From an endosymbiont of unidentified scaly snail isolate Monju (GTDB taxonomy: Bacteria > Pseudomonadota > Gammaproteobacteria > Chromatiales > Chromatiaceae), in contig NZ_AP012978.1 of the NCBI RefSeq assembly GCF_000801295.1, forward strand, positions 2,339,001 through 2,403,000: DNA of 64,000 nt, given 5' to 3'. The translations under genes and the position numbers were made by a program. Of the stretch, positions 54,432 through 64,000 are shown piece by piece. A model generated the notes under the pieces. The model searched no databases. It saw only the letters and a program-made list of their open reading frames with translations, and was not told the origin of the DNA. Within the stretch, counting starts at the first letter, position 1. Each line of letters begins with the position of its first letter.

Positions 54432-55076
54432 TCAGTCCGCCGCTTCCACCGCCTCGCGCAGGCGCTCGACCAGGGCGTGACAGTCGGCGTGCTTCATCTT
54501 CCACGAGGCCTTGTTCACCACCAGCCGCGAGCTGATGTCGTGCATGTACTCGAGCGGCACCAGGCCGTTGGCCTTGAGGGTATTGCCGGACTCGACCAGG
54601 TCCACGATCAGGTCAGCGAGGCCGACGATGGGCGCCAGCTCCATCGAGCCGTAGAGCTTGATGGTCTCGACCTGCTGGCCGCGCGCGCCGAAAAAGTCAC
54701 GCGCCGCGCGCACATACTTGGTGGCCACGCGCAGGCGTCGCGCGTGCACGTCGGCGCCGGGGAAACCGGCCACCCACATCTGGCAGCGGGCGATGCCCAG
54801 ATCCAGCGGTTCGTACAACCCTTCGCCGCCGTGCTCCATGAGCACGTCCTTGCCGGTCACGCCGAAATCGGCCGCGCCCCACTGCACATAGGTGGGTACG
54901 TCGGTCGCCCGGATCAATACCAGCTTTACGTTCGGGTGATTGGTGTCCAGGATCAGCTTGCGGGTCTTGTCCGCGTCTTCGGCCGGCTCGATACCGGCAC
55001 GCGCCAGCAGCGGCAGGGTGTCGCGGAAGATGCGGCCCTTGGACAGGGCGATGGTGATGGGGGCCTGGAAATTCAT
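54432..55076 (-). CDS. hisG: ATP phosphoribosyltransferase, short form
   Basis: 214 residues, the short HisG that needs HisZ for regulation. [23 protein letters not shown] at the N-terminus, [20 protein letters not shown] and [27 protein letters not shown] (phosphoribosyl site) are clear. First committed enzyme of histidine synthesis. It follows murA by three bases in the same direction. Confidence 0.95.
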   Translation of the reverse strand: MNFQAPITIALSKGRIFRDTLPLLARAGIEPAEDADKTRKLILDTNHPNVKLVLIRATDVPTYVQWGAADFGVTGKDVLMEHGGEGLYEPLDLGIARCQMWVAGFPGADVHARRLRVATKYVRAARDFFGARGQQVETIKLYGSMELAPIVGLADLIVDLVESGNTLKANGLVPLEYMHDISSRLVVNKASWKMKHADCHALVERLREAVEAAD

Positions 55077-55078
55077 GG

Positions 55079-56434
<1,356 letters not shown>

Positions 56435-56734
56435 TCAATCGAGGCCCAGTAGACCGCGCACGCCCGAAAGCTCGGCCAACTCGCGGAGGTTGTCGGGAAC
56501 CGCCTCGAAGCGCAGTTCGCGGCCACAGGACTGCGCCCGCTCGCGCGCCTCCAGCAGCAGGGCCAGCGCCGCGCTGTTGGCCTGCTCGACCCCGGCGAGC
56601 GACAGCGACAGCGGATCGCCCGGCCCCAGGTGGGCGCGCAACGCCGGCCACAGCCGCGGCACGGAATCGAAGTCCAGCTCCCCGCTCAGTTCGAGGCGCC
56701 CTTCACCGTTCTGGCGTACCGCCGCCTCGTTCAT
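56435..56734 (-). CDS. mlaB: STAS-domain lipid transport protein MlaB
   Basis: 99 residues. A STAS fold with LELSGELDFDSVPRLWPALRAHL and LSLAGVEQANSAALALLLEARERA, where the phosphorylatable Ser/Asn position lies in the loop. MlaB binds and stabilises the MlaF ATPase. It overlaps mlaC by four bases and closes the mla operon. Confidence 0.87.
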   Translation of the reverse strand: MNEAAVRQNGEGRLELSGELDFDSVPRLWPALRAHLGPGDPLSLSLAGVEQANSAALALLLEARERAQSCGRELRFEAVPDNLRELAELSGVRGLLGLD

Positions 56735-57417
56735 CCCGCGCTCTGCTCCTTCTTCTGGCCCGAGGCGTCGTTCTTCGCCGAGAGGGTGGCGATCAGGTGA
56801 TCAATGCCCACCTGCATGCGCTGCGCCGGATTCTTCGCCTTGCGCGCACCCTCGCGGATCAGCCGCGCAAAGCTGCTGCGATAGTTGGTCACCAGGCTGA
56901 CGCTGTCGATGACCACATCATAGACCAACCACTCGCCGCGTTTCTCATCCCACTTCAGGCGGTAGTCGATGGGAATGGGCGGGCCACCGGCCGCGCGGAT
57001 GCGGGTGGAGACCACCACCTTGCTGGCGTCTTCGGGATAACGCCCCGTTGGGTACTCGATGGTCTGCCCGGAATAGCCCAGCAGGGCCGTCGCGTAGGTG
57101 CGCACCAGCATCTCCTGAAACTCCGCGACCAGGCGCCGTTTCTGCTGTTCGGTGGCACGGCGCCAGAAGCGCCCCATGACCGAGCGGGTCATGGCGGTGA
57201 AATCGAAATGCGGCACCACGGTGTCCTTGACCAGACTGTAGAGCTGGGAGGGATCGGCCTCCAGCTCGGTCTTGCGCGCGGTCACCTCGGCGAGCACCTT
57301 TTCCGCAGTCTCGCGCACCACCTGTTGCGGATCGATCCGCGCCTCGGCCGCGGACGCCGCCATGGTCATCACCAGCAACATCCCTGTCAGCAAGCCATGC
57401 AATCGTTTCTTCATCAT
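56731..57417 (-). CDS. mlaC: Periplasmic phospholipid carrier MlaC
   Basis: 228 residues. Signal peptide ends AASAAEA; the mature part has DPQQVVRETAEKVLAEV, VVPHFDFTAMTRSVMGRFWRRAT and VYDVVIDSVSLVTNYRSSFARLI, the MlaC/Ttg2 family pattern. It ferries phospholipid between MlaFEDB and the outer membrane. The C-terminal tail is Lys/Gln-rich. Confidence 0.92.
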   Translation of the reverse strand: MMKKRLHGLLTGMLLVMTMAASAAEARIDPQQVVRETAEKVLAEVTARKTELEADPSQLYSLVKDTVVPHFDFTAMTRSVMGRFWRRATEQQKRRLVAEFQEMLVRTYATALLGYSGQTIEYPTGRYPEDASKVVVSTRIRAAGGPPIPIDYRLKWDEKRGEWLVYDVVIDSVSLVTNYRSSFARLIREGARKAKNPAQRMQVGIDHLIATLSAKNDASGQKKEQSAG

Positions 57418-57893
57418 TCCGTTCCCGCTCCTTCCTGGCTCTTGCCAAAGATGAACTGGCCGATGACCTCCTCGAGTACCAGCACCGACTGGGTGATGCT
57501 GATCTCGCTGCCCTCCTTGAGCGTGTCCTCGCTGCCACCGGGGTCGATGCCAATGTACTGCTCACCGAGCAGGCCCGCCGTGAGGATCTTGGCAAAACTG
57601 TCGTCCGGGATCTTGCCCAGATACTGGCCCTGGATGCCCAGCACCACCACCGCGCGGAAGTCGTCCGGATCGTAGCGGATCTCCTGCACCCGCCCGACCT
57701 CGACGCCCGCGATGGTGACCGGCGCCTTCACCTTGAGACCGCCGATATTGTCGAAGCGTGCCGTCACGTGGAACAGTTCGCCCGAGTAGGCCGTACCCAG
57801 GTTGCTGATCTTCATGGCGAGCAGAAACAGCGCCGCGAAGCCGATCGCCATGAACACCCCGACCCATATTTCGATTTGTCTCTTGCGGTTCAC
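57414..57893 (-). CDS. mlaD: MCE-domain lipid transport protein MlaD
   Basis: 159 residues. One N-terminal helix (IWVGVFMAIGFAALFLLAM) and a single MCE domain (LFHVTARFDNIGGLKVKAPVTIAGVEVGRV, then GLLGEQYIGIDPGG). MlaD forms the hexameric periplasmic ring on MlaE. Overlaps mlaC by four bases. Confidence 0.94.
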   Translation of the reverse strand: MNRKRQIEIWVGVFMAIGFAALFLLAMKISNLGTAYSGELFHVTARFDNIGGLKVKAPVTIAGVEVGRVQEIRYDPDDFRAVVVLGIQGQYLGKIPDDSFAKILTAGLLGEQYIGIDPGGSEDTLKEGSEISITQSVLVLEEVIGQFIFGKSQEGAGTE

Positions 57894-57909
57894 ATCAGTT
57901 CCTCTCAGG

Positions 57910-58686
57910 TCAACCGAACATCAGGGCGGTAAGCACGAAATCCAGGCCCAGCACAGCGAGCGAGGAGTGCACCACGGTGCGCGTGGTGGCACGGCTCACG
58001 CCCTCGGAGGTGGGCACGCAGTCATAGCCCTGGAAAATGGCGATCCAGGTGCACACGAAGCCGAACACCAGCGACTTGATCACGCCGTTGATGATGTCGT
58101 CATTGAAATCGATACCGTCCTGCATGCCGTTCCAGAACGCCGCCTGATCCACGCCCAGCAGGCCACCACCGACCATCCAGCCACCGAGCACCCCCAGGCA
58201 GCTGAACAGGGCCGCGAGCATCGGCACCGCGATCAGGCCGGCGAAGAAGCGCGGCGCCAGTACCCGGTGTTCCGGATTGACCGCCATCATCTCCAGCCCC
58301 GAGAGCTGCTCGGTGGCCTTCATCAGGCCGATCTCGGCGGTCAGTGCAGAACCCGCACGCCCGGCGAACAGCAGGGCGGTGAGCACCGGCCCCAGCTCGC
58401 GCACCAGCGAGGCGGCGACCATGAAGCCCAGCGCCGTCTCGCCACCGAAGCGCGACAGCACGTTGTATCCCTGCAGGGCCAGCACCATGCCCACGAACAG
58501 CCCGGCCACGCCGATGATGAGCAGCGTCAGCACCCCCACCGAGAACAACTGGTCCACCAGCAGGCGCGGGCGACGCAGAATCTCGATCAGCCCGCGAAAC
58601 AGCGACAGCAGCAGCAGGTGCGCGCGCCCCAGCCGGGTCAGCGCCTGCAATCCCCAGGCCCCCAGATCCCCCAGCAGGTTCAGCAT
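57910..58686 (-). CDS. mlaE: Lipid transport ABC permease MlaE
   Basis: 258 residues, about five to six helices. The family signature is LALQGYNVLSRFGGETALGFMVAASLVRELGPVLTALLFAGRAGSALTAEIG, with EHRVLAPRFFAGLIAVPML after it. Start ATG 58686 overlaps the mlaF stop by seven bases. Moves phospholipid across the inner membrane with MlaF. Confidence 0.95.
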   Translation of the reverse strand: MLNLLGDLGAWGLQALTRLGRAHLLLLSLFRGLIEILRRPRLLVDQLFSVGVLTLLIIGVAGLFVGMVLALQGYNVLSRFGGETALGFMVAASLVRELGPVLTALLFAGRAGSALTAEIGLMKATEQLSGLEMMAVNPEHRVLAPRFFAGLIAVPMLAALFSCLGVLGGWMVGGGLLGVDQAAFWNGMQDGIDFNDDIINGVIKSLVFGFVCTWIAIFQGYDCVPTSEGVSRATTRTVVHSSLAVLGLDFVLTALMFG

Positions 58687-59516
58687 GCCGCCCCCTGCAA
58701 CAGGTCGTCCGCCAGTGGCAGCGCCGGGTAGTGAAAGGGCACGGGCCCGTCGGGCAGGCCCTGGATGAACTGCCGGGTCCATTCGCCACCGCTCTCGGCC
58801 AGCTCGGCCGGGGAACCCGACTCGACCACCCGTCCGCCGGAAATGACGTACACCCTGTCCGCGATCTGCAGGGTCTCGGCCACGTCGTGCGAGACCAGGA
58901 TGCTGGTCAGGTGCGCGGCATCGTTGAGCTGGCGGATCAACTGCACCAAGACCCCCATGGAGATGGGATCCTGGCCGGTAAACGGTTCGTCGTACATGAT
59001 CATCATGGGATCGAGCGCGATGGCACGCGCCAGCGCCACGCGGCGTGCCATGCCGCCCGAGAGCTGGGCGGGCATCAGGTCGCGCGCACCGCGCAGGCCG
59101 ACCGCCTCGAGCTTGAGCAGCACCAGTTTGCGGATCATGGACTCGGTCAGGCGCGTGTGTTCGCGCAGCGGAAAGGCGACATTGTCGAACACGCTCAGAT
59201 CGGTGAGCAAGGCCCCGCTCTGGAACAGCATGCCCATGCGCATGCGCAGCCGATAGAGCTCGGCGGTGGACAGGGCATGGACGTTGTGCCCATCCACCTC
59301 GATGCTGCCCTCATCGGGCACCAGCTGGCCGCCGATCAACTTCAGCAGGGTGGTCTTGCCAGTGCCGGAAGGCCCCATGATGGCGGTGATGCCACCGCGC
59401 GGGATGTCGATGTCCAGGCCATCGAAGATCCAGCGCTCGCCCCGGCGAAAGCGCAGCCCGCGGATGCGCACCAGTGGTTCTTGCCGATTGTCTGCCGGAG
59501 ACTGTTCCAAGGACAC
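58680..59516 (-). CDS. mlaF: Lipid transport ABC ATPase MlaF
   Basis: About 278 residues from GTG 59516 (GAGGGAAA upstream); an in-frame GTG at 59561 would add 15 residues. Walker A GPSGTGKTTLLK, signature LSGGMARRVALARA and Walker B MMIMYDEPFTGQDP are clear. First gene of mlaFEDCB, which removes misplaced phospholipid from the outer membrane and keeps its asymmetry. Confidence 0.94.
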   Translation of the reverse strand: MSLEQSPADNRQEPLVRIRGLRFRRGERWIFDGLDIDIPRGGITAIMGPSGTGKTTLLKLIGGQLVPDEGSIEVDGHNVHALSTAELYRLRMRMGMLFQSGALLTDLSVFDNVAFPLREHTRLTESMIRKLVLLKLEAVGLRGARDLMPAQLSGGMARRVALARAIALDPMMIMYDEPFTGQDPISMGVLVQLIRQLNDAAHLTSILVSHDVAETLQIADRVYVISGGRVVESGSPAELAESGGEWTRQFIQGLPDGPVPFHYPALPLADDLLQGAAC

Positions 59517-59634
59517 TTTCCCTCTGCCGTTTGCGATAGGCCCCTGTGGTGCACCCGCCACAATGGCTGGACGTTATATCAGAGGTTCCTGAACAAATGC
59601 TGAACCCGCATTCTGTTGAACCCACCCTGCCGGG

Positions 59635-60198
59635 TCAAGCAATGCCGAGCAGTTCCGCGAGGGTACGCAACTCGCCAAGCCGGGCCGGCGTCACGTCCTC
59701 GAGCACCAGTGCCCGGGCCTGTGCCGGCAACACCTGCAGGCGCCGACGCAGGCTGCGCAGGTCCTCGCCGGCAATACGCCAGCGCACCAGCTGCCGCCCG
59801 CCCGGGCCTCGCCATGCGTCCTCGCCGGTCGGCCGCCACACCGGCAGGCCCGCCGGGGGCTCATTGTCACTCTCAGCCAGCACCCCACCGAGATGGTCTC
59901 CAAACGCGGCCAGCCGCGCGTCGGCCGGATCGGCGCCGGCCGGCCACTCCAGCCAGAAGCGGAAGAAGGCCGGGGCATCCTCGCACCAGTCGGCGATCGT
60001 CTCGGCATCCAGCGCCAGCCAGTCGGCCGCCGGCAGCAACAGGCAACCCGCCTCGTTGGCATAATACGCAAAGCGCCAGTCTTCAGGCAGGTCCTCGGGA
60101 AACCAGGCATCCACCCATTCCGGGTGCGGCCAGCCCGCCATGCCCAGCAACAGGCGGGCGTCATCGGTATCATCGGTTTCCATATTCATATCGCACAC
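59635..60198 (-). CDS. Conserved acidic protein of unknown function
   Basis: 187 residues, no signal or helix. The N-terminal part reads LLLGMAGWPHPEWVDAWFPEDLPEDWRFAYYANE, faintly like the start of DUF72 proteins (GxxGWxxxxWxxxFYP), but the barrel that should follow is absent. The C-terminal half has an Arg-rich helix (RSLRRRLQVLPAQARALVLED). Alternative starts at ATG 60189 and 60183. Divergent from the small zinc protein. Confidence 0.6.
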   Translation of the reverse strand: MCDMNMETDDTDDARLLLGMAGWPHPEWVDAWFPEDLPEDWRFAYYANEAGCLLLPAADWLALDAETIADWCEDAPAFFRFWLEWPAGADPADARLAAFGDHLGGVLAESDNEPPAGLPVWRPTGEDAWRGPGGRQLVRWRIAGEDLRSLRRRLQVLPAQARALVLEDVTPARLGELRTLAELLGIA

Positions 60199-60210
60199 CA
60201 GCAGTTCGAG

Positions 60211-60396
60211 ATGGCCGATATCCTAACCTTCAAACGCCCCAAGGCCAGCGAACGCCACAAGGGCAAGAGCCTGTGCCGCCACGGCCATCACAAGTGGGTG
60301 GTGGACAAGGAGAGCGTGTTCGACAGCAAGCAGGGACGGCTGGTGACCCGCTACCGCTGCGCGCGCTGCGGCAAGATCCGCATCAAGGCCCTTTGA
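60211..60396 (+). CDS. Small zinc-ribbon protein, 61 residues
   Basis: Starts MADILTFKRPKASERHKGKSLC. Cysteines at CRHGHHKW (about residue 22) and CARCGKIR (about residue 50) with nearby His form a probable zinc ribbon. Strongly basic and conserved in gammaproteobacterial chromosomes as far as I recall; function unknown. The longer frame upstream to 59893 is opposite to the acidic gene and is ignored. Confidence 0.65.
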   Translation: MADILTFKRPKASERHKGKSLCRHGHHKWVVDKESVFDSKQGRLVTRYRCARCGKIRIKAL

Positions 60397-60466
60397 ATGG
60401 CCGGTCTTGGACAGGCCCCCGCGCTTCGGCCAAAATGCGCCCCCGTATCATCCGTAGAGAGACCCC

Positions 60467-61450
60467 ATGCTGCTAGCCTCCGGCGCCATCCTTGTCGGCT
60501 TCGTCGTGCTCATCTGGGGCGCGGACCGCTTCGTTATCGGCGCGGCTGCGCTGGCACGCAACCTGGGCGTCTCGCCACTGCTGATCGGGCTGACCGTGGT
60601 CGGCCTGGGCACCTCGGCACCGGAGATCCTGGTCTCCATCATGGCCGCCATGCAGGGCAACCCCGAGCTGGCAGTGGGCAATGCGGTCGGTTCGAACATC
60701 GCCAACATCGGCCTGATCCTGGGAGTGAGCGCCCTGGTCGCGCCACTCACGGTGAAGTCGCACGTGCTGTGGCGGGAGTACCCCCTGCTCGCCGGCGTCT
60801 CGCTGGCGGTCTACCTGATGCTCGCGGACGGGCATCTGGGACAGCTCGACGGCCTGCTGATGCTGACCGGGCTGGTCGGCGCCATGGTCTGGATCGTGCA
60901 CCTGGGCCGGCAACGCGCCGCGGTGGAGCCGCTGGAAGACGAGTTCGCCGAGGAGATCCCCACCGACATGGGCACCGGCGCGGCTCTGGTCTGGACCTTC
61001 CTCGGTCTGCTGTTGCTGATCGCCAGCTCGCGCCTGCTGGTGTGGGGAGCGGTCGAGGTCGCCACCGCACTGGGGGTGAGCGACCTGGTGATCGGCCTGA
61101 CCATCGTCGCCATTGGCACCAGCCTTCCGGAACTGGCCGCCAGCGTGGCCGCCACCCTCAAGGGCGAGGACGGCCTGGCGGTGGGCAACGTGATCGGCTC
61201 CAACCTGTTCAACATGCTCGCGGTGCTCAGCGTCCCCGGGCTGATCGCGCCGGCGGCGGTGAGCGCCTCGGTGCTCAGCCGCGACATGCCACTGATGCTG
61301 GCGCTGACCGCGGCACTCTTCTTCATGGGCCGGGGCGAGCACGGCCACGGCACCATCAACCGCCTGGAGGGTGGCCTGCTGCTGGCGGTTTTCCTCGCCT
61401 ACCAGACCTGGCTGTATCTCTCCAGCCAGCCGACCCTTCCCGGAGCCTGA
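60467..61450 (+). CDS. yrbG: Calcium/sodium antiporter, CaCA family
   Basis: 327 residues in two inverted halves. The alpha-repeat signatures are GLTVVGLGTSAPEILVSI with GNAVGSNIANIGLILG in the first half and GLTIVAIGTSLPELAASV with GNVIGSNLFNMLAVL in the second. About ten helices. It stands just ahead of kdsD as in E. coli (yrbG-kdsD-kdsC-lptC-lptA-lptB). Confidence 0.94.
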   Translation: MLLASGAILVGFVVLIWGADRFVIGAAALARNLGVSPLLIGLTVVGLGTSAPEILVSIMAAMQGNPELAVGNAVGSNIANIGLILGVSALVAPLTVKSHVLWREYPLLAGVSLAVYLMLADGHLGQLDGLLMLTGLVGAMVWIVHLGRQRAAVEPLEDEFAEEIPTDMGTGAALVWTFLGLLLLIASSRLLVWGAVEVATALGVSDLVIGLTIVAIGTSLPELAASVAATLKGEDGLAVGNVIGSNLFNMLAVLSVPGLIAPAAVSASVLSRDMPLMLALTAALFFMGRGEHGHGTINRLEGGLLLAVFLAYQTWLYLSSQPTLPGA

Positions 61451-61453
61451 ACC

Positions 61454-62431
61454 ATGGTCAACGACAGTGAACGCATGATCGAACTCGGCCGCGAGGTGGT
61501 GGACATCGAGCGTAACGCGGTCGCCGCCCTGCACGAGCGCATCGGCGAGGCCTTCGCCCACGCCTGCGTACTGATGATGAACTGCGAGGGCCGGGTGGTG
61601 GTGACCGGCATGGGCAAATCCGGACACATCGGCAGCAAGATCGCGGCCACCCTGGCCAGCACCGGCACCCCCGCTTTCTTCGTGCACCCCGGCGAGGCCA
61701 GCCACGGCGACCTGGGCATGATCACCCCCGGCGACGTGGTGCTGGCGCTGTCCAATTCGGGCGAGACCGGCGAGGTGCTGACCATCCTGCCCCTGCTCAA
61801 GCGCATGGGCGTGCCGCTGATCGCACTCACCGGCAATGCCGGATCCACCCTGGCACGCGAAGCCGAGGTACACCTGGACGTGGGCGTCGAGAAGGAAGCC
61901 TGCCCGCTGGACCTGGCACCCACCGCCAGCACCACCGCCGCGCTGGTGATGGGCGACGCCCTGGCCATCGCCCTGTTGCAGGCGCGCGGCTTCACCCACG
62001 AGGACTTCGCCCTGTCACACCCCGGTGGCAGCCTGGGCAAGCGCCTGCTGCTGCGGGTCTCCGACCTGATGCACGAGGGCGAGCGCCTGCCGGTGGTGCG
62101 CGAGTCCGACCCGCTGCGCGAGGCCCTGCTGGAGATGACCGCCAAGGGCCTGGGCATGACCGCCATCCTCGACGCCAGCGACACCTTGATCGGCGTCTTC
62201 ACCGACGGCGATCTGCGGCGCTGTTTCGATGCCCGCCACGACCTGCACGACGCGCGAGTGGGTGACGTCATGACCCGCGGCGGGGTGCGTATCCAGGCCG
62301 ACCGCCTGGCTGCCGAGGCATTGAAACTCATGCAGGACCGCCAGATCAATGCCCTGCTGGTCGTCGACAGCGAAGACCGCCTGGTCGGCGCGCTCAACAT
62401 GCACGATCTGCTGCGCGCGGGCGTGGTCTGA
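61454..62431 (+). CDS. kdsD: Arabinose-5-phosphate isomerase
   Basis: 325 residues. SIS domain (VVTGMGKSGHIGSKIAATLASTGTPAFFVHPGEASHGDLGM) followed by two CBS domains (about residues 205-325). Makes arabinose 5-phosphate for Kdo. Three bases after yrbG. Confidence 0.95.
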   Translation: MVNDSERMIELGREVVDIERNAVAALHERIGEAFAHACVLMMNCEGRVVVTGMGKSGHIGSKIAATLASTGTPAFFVHPGEASHGDLGMITPGDVVLALSNSGETGEVLTILPLLKRMGVPLIALTGNAGSTLAREAEVHLDVGVEKEACPLDLAPTASTTAALVMGDALAIALLQARGFTHEDFALSHPGGSLGKRLLLRVSDLMHEGERLPVVRESDPLREALLEMTAKGLGMTAILDASDTLIGVFTDGDLRRCFDARHDLHDARVGDVMTRGGVRIQADRLAAEALKLMQDRQINALLVVDSEDRLVGALNMHDLLRAGVV

Positions 62432-62449
62432 GACGAGGGAGGAAGCGAG

Positions 62450-62974
62450 ATGCAGGACCTACAGGCACGAGCCCGCCAGATCGAACTGGTGATCTTCGAC
62501 GTGGACGGGGTACTCACCGACGGCAGCCTGTTCCTGGGCGACGACGGCCAGGAATACAAGGCCTTCAATTCCAAGGACGGCCACGGCATGAAGATGCTGC
62601 AACAGGCCGGCGTGAAGATCGCCATCATCACCGGCCGCACCTCCGAGGTGGTGCGCATCCGCATGCAGAGCCTGGGGATAGAGCACGTCTTCCAGGGCAT
62701 CGAGAACAAGCTCGAGGCCTACGAGGAACTGAAACGGCGCCTGCGGCTGGACGACGCACAGATCGCCTACGTCGGCGACGACGTGGTGGACTTGCCGGTG
62801 ATGACCCGGGTCGGCCTGGCCATCTGTGTGGCCGACGGTCACGCCCTGGTGCGGCGGCATGCACACTGGACCACCAGCCACGCCGGTGGCCGCGGCGCCG
62901 CGCGCGAAGTCTGCGAGCTGCTGATGGACGCCCAGGGCAAGCTCGCCGCCGCCCTCGACGCCTACCTGGCCTGA
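62450..62974 (+). CDS. kdsC: 3-deoxy-D-manno-octulosonate 8-phosphate phosphatase
   Basis: 174-residue HAD phosphatase, cap-less type C0. Nucleophile Asp in VIFDVDGVLTDG, motif II IITGRTSEVV, and the metal-binding YVGDDVVDLPVM. Yields Kdo for LPS. The AGGGAGGAAG ribosome site precedes ATG 62450. Confidence 0.95.
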   Translation: MQDLQARARQIELVIFDVDGVLTDGSLFLGDDGQEYKAFNSKDGHGMKMLQQAGVKIAIITGRTSEVVRIRMQSLGIEHVFQGIENKLEAYEELKRRLRLDDAQIAYVGDDVVDLPVMTRVGLAICVADGHALVRRHAHWTTSHAGGRGAAREVCELLMDAQGKLAAALDAYLA

Positions 62975-62978
62975 GCCC

Positions 62979-63545
62979 ATGCGCCACCCCCTGTTCGTGT
63001 GGACCCTGGTGGCGCTGCTCGCCGGCCTGAGCTGGTGGCTGGCCGAACGCCCCGCCCCCCCGCGCGAGCAGGCGACCGTGCACGCCGACGTACGCCGGGT
63101 GGACTATTACCTGCGCGAACTGGGCGTCACCACCATGGGCAGGGACGGCCGACCGGCACGCACCCTGCGCGCCGCCGAGCTGCGCCACTACAGTGACGAC
63201 GACACCACCGGGGTGCGCACCCTCCGCCTCACCCTCCACTCGCGCGATGCCCCACCGTGGGAGATCCGCGCGGACACCGGCTGGGTCTCGGCGTCAGGCG
63301 ACCTCGTCCTGCTCGACGGCGAGGTGCACATCACCCGCGAAGGGGCGGAAGGTGTCCGCCCGATGCGCATCGACACCCGCAACCTGCGCATCCAGCCGGA
63401 ACAGGGCTATGCGGAGACCGACGAACGGGTTAGGGTACGCTCGAGGCGGGACCGACTGGATGCCAGCGGCATGCAGGCCTGGTTCCACCATCCGGCACGC
63501 ATCAAGTTTCTAGCCGACGTAAAGGGATACTATGCGCCACCTTGA
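62979..63545 (+). CDS. lptC: LPS export protein LptC
   Basis: 188 residues. One N-terminal anchor (FVWTLVALLAGLSWWLAERP), then a beta-jellyroll: DYYLRELGVTTMGRDGRPARTLRAAELRHY and GWVSASGDLVLLDGEVHI. Bridges LptBFG to LptA. Overlaps lptA by 14 bases. Confidence 0.92.
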   Translation: MRHPLFVWTLVALLAGLSWWLAERPAPPREQATVHADVRRVDYYLRELGVTTMGRDGRPARTLRAAELRHYSDDDTTGVRTLRLTLHSRDAPPWEIRADTGWVSASGDLVLLDGEVHITREGAEGVRPMRIDTRNLRIQPEQGYAETDERVRVRSRRDRLDASGMQAWFHHPARIKFLADVKGYYAPP

Positions 63546-64000
63546 ACACTTCCTGCTCGCCCTGCTGCTGACCTGGAGCAGCCTGAGTACGGCACTGGAC
63601 AGCGACCGCCGCCAGCCTGTGGACCTGGCCGCCGACAGCGTGGACATCGACGAGGGCCGCCAGGTCGCCATCTACAAGGGCAACGTCGAACTGCGGCAGG
63701 GCAGCATGCACCTGCGCGCCGACCGCGTCACCATCCACCACCGCCAGCGCAAGCCCGACCGCATCGTCGCCGAGGGCCGGCCGGTGCGCTTCGAACAGGA
63801 TACTGGTCGCGGTCGCATCAAGGCGCGCGCGCGCAAGGCCGAATACGTGGTGAACAGCGAGATCCTCTACCTCATCGGCGACGCGGTACTGGTACAGAAC
63901 GGCAACACCATGAAGAGCGACCGCATCGTCTACGACCGGGTGAAACACAAGGTGCGGGCCGGCGCCGCCGCCAAGGGCAAGCAACGGGTGCGCATCACCA
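63532..64000 (+). CDS. lptA: LPS transport periplasmic protein LptA, partial
   Basis: Cut by the window end after about 156 residues. Signal peptide MRHLEHFLLALLLTWSSLSTALD; the LptA jellyroll repeats DLAADSVDIDEGRQVAIYKGNVELRQGSMHLRADRVTI and AEYVVNSEILYLIGDAVLVQNGNTMKSDRIVYD are clear. Forms the periplasmic bridge for LPS. Confidence 0.93.
   Translation, partial: MRHLEHFLLALLLTWSSLSTALDSDRRQPVDLAADSVDIDEGRQVAIYKGNVELRQGSMHLRADRVTIHHRQRKPDRIVAEGRPVRFEQDTGRGRIKARARKAEYVVNSEILYLIGDAVLVQNGNTMKSDRIVYDRVKHKVRAGAAAKGKQRVRIT

Overview
The window reads as a GC-rich gammaproteobacterial chromosome of the Chromatiales/Ectothiorhodospiraceae kind: a respiring, H2-oxidising, probably sulfur-metabolising and autotrophic bacterium. 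The signs are a complete cytochrome bc1 operon, a DsrC-like protein, SCO and c-type cytochrome proteins, Mla and Lpt outer-membrane genes, and a large uptake [NiFe]-hydrogenase cluster. The organism itself is inferred, not read.

Bases 1-4460 are foreign and visibly AT-richer. Two attC-type recombination sites (1582-1663 and 2854-2934), an outer core site (3761-3767) and an apparent integron-integrase remnant pointing the other way (4278-4457) show a chromosomal integron. Its three visible cassettes encode a trypsin-like protease, a zinc-ribbon/PIN-like protein with a frameshift, and a nuclease-methylase restriction-modification protein. All three are plausible anti-phage or conflict proteins.

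Bases 4644-31376 are ordinary chromosome: cytochrome c, spermidine synthase, a K+ channel, folA, thyA, lgt, rlmI, dsbB, ypfJ, a HerA-like ATPase, a YyaL-like protein, SCO, a DsrC-like protein, tRNA-Gly(CCC), acyl-CoA synthetase, thiSG, trmB, fetAB, sspAB, petABC, Nif3 and a DegS-type protease broken by a one-base shift in a C tract. Palindromic dispersed repeats lie at about 5150, 25060 and 31385.

Bases 32532-52890 are a roughly 20-kb hydrogenase island between hisC and hisD. hupSLC (an O2-tolerant group 1d type enzyme) is divergent from a long accessory operon: hupDFGHIJK-hypAB-hupR-hupT-hupUV-hypF-hypC-SIS protein-hypDE-Ni permease. Candidate sigma-54 promoters face both ways between 36640 and 37025, matching the NtrC-family regulator HupR. 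The structural genes look intact. The H2-sensing and maturation genes from about 44.0 to 50.5 kb do not: hupT has a 14-bp tandem duplication, hupU has a nine-base repeat expanded at the cluster-binding motif, hupV has a 2-bp duplication, and hypF and hypD have apparent in-frame internal deletions. Either this is sensory and maturation decay by short-repeat slippage, or it is a cluster of assembly errors. It is the most informative part of the window.

Bases 52888-64000 return to conserved chromosome: hisD, hisG and murA, the mlaBCDEF lipid-transport operon, two small conserved proteins, and yrbG-kdsD-kdsC-lptC-lptA for Kdo synthesis and LPS transport, with lptA cut by the window end.
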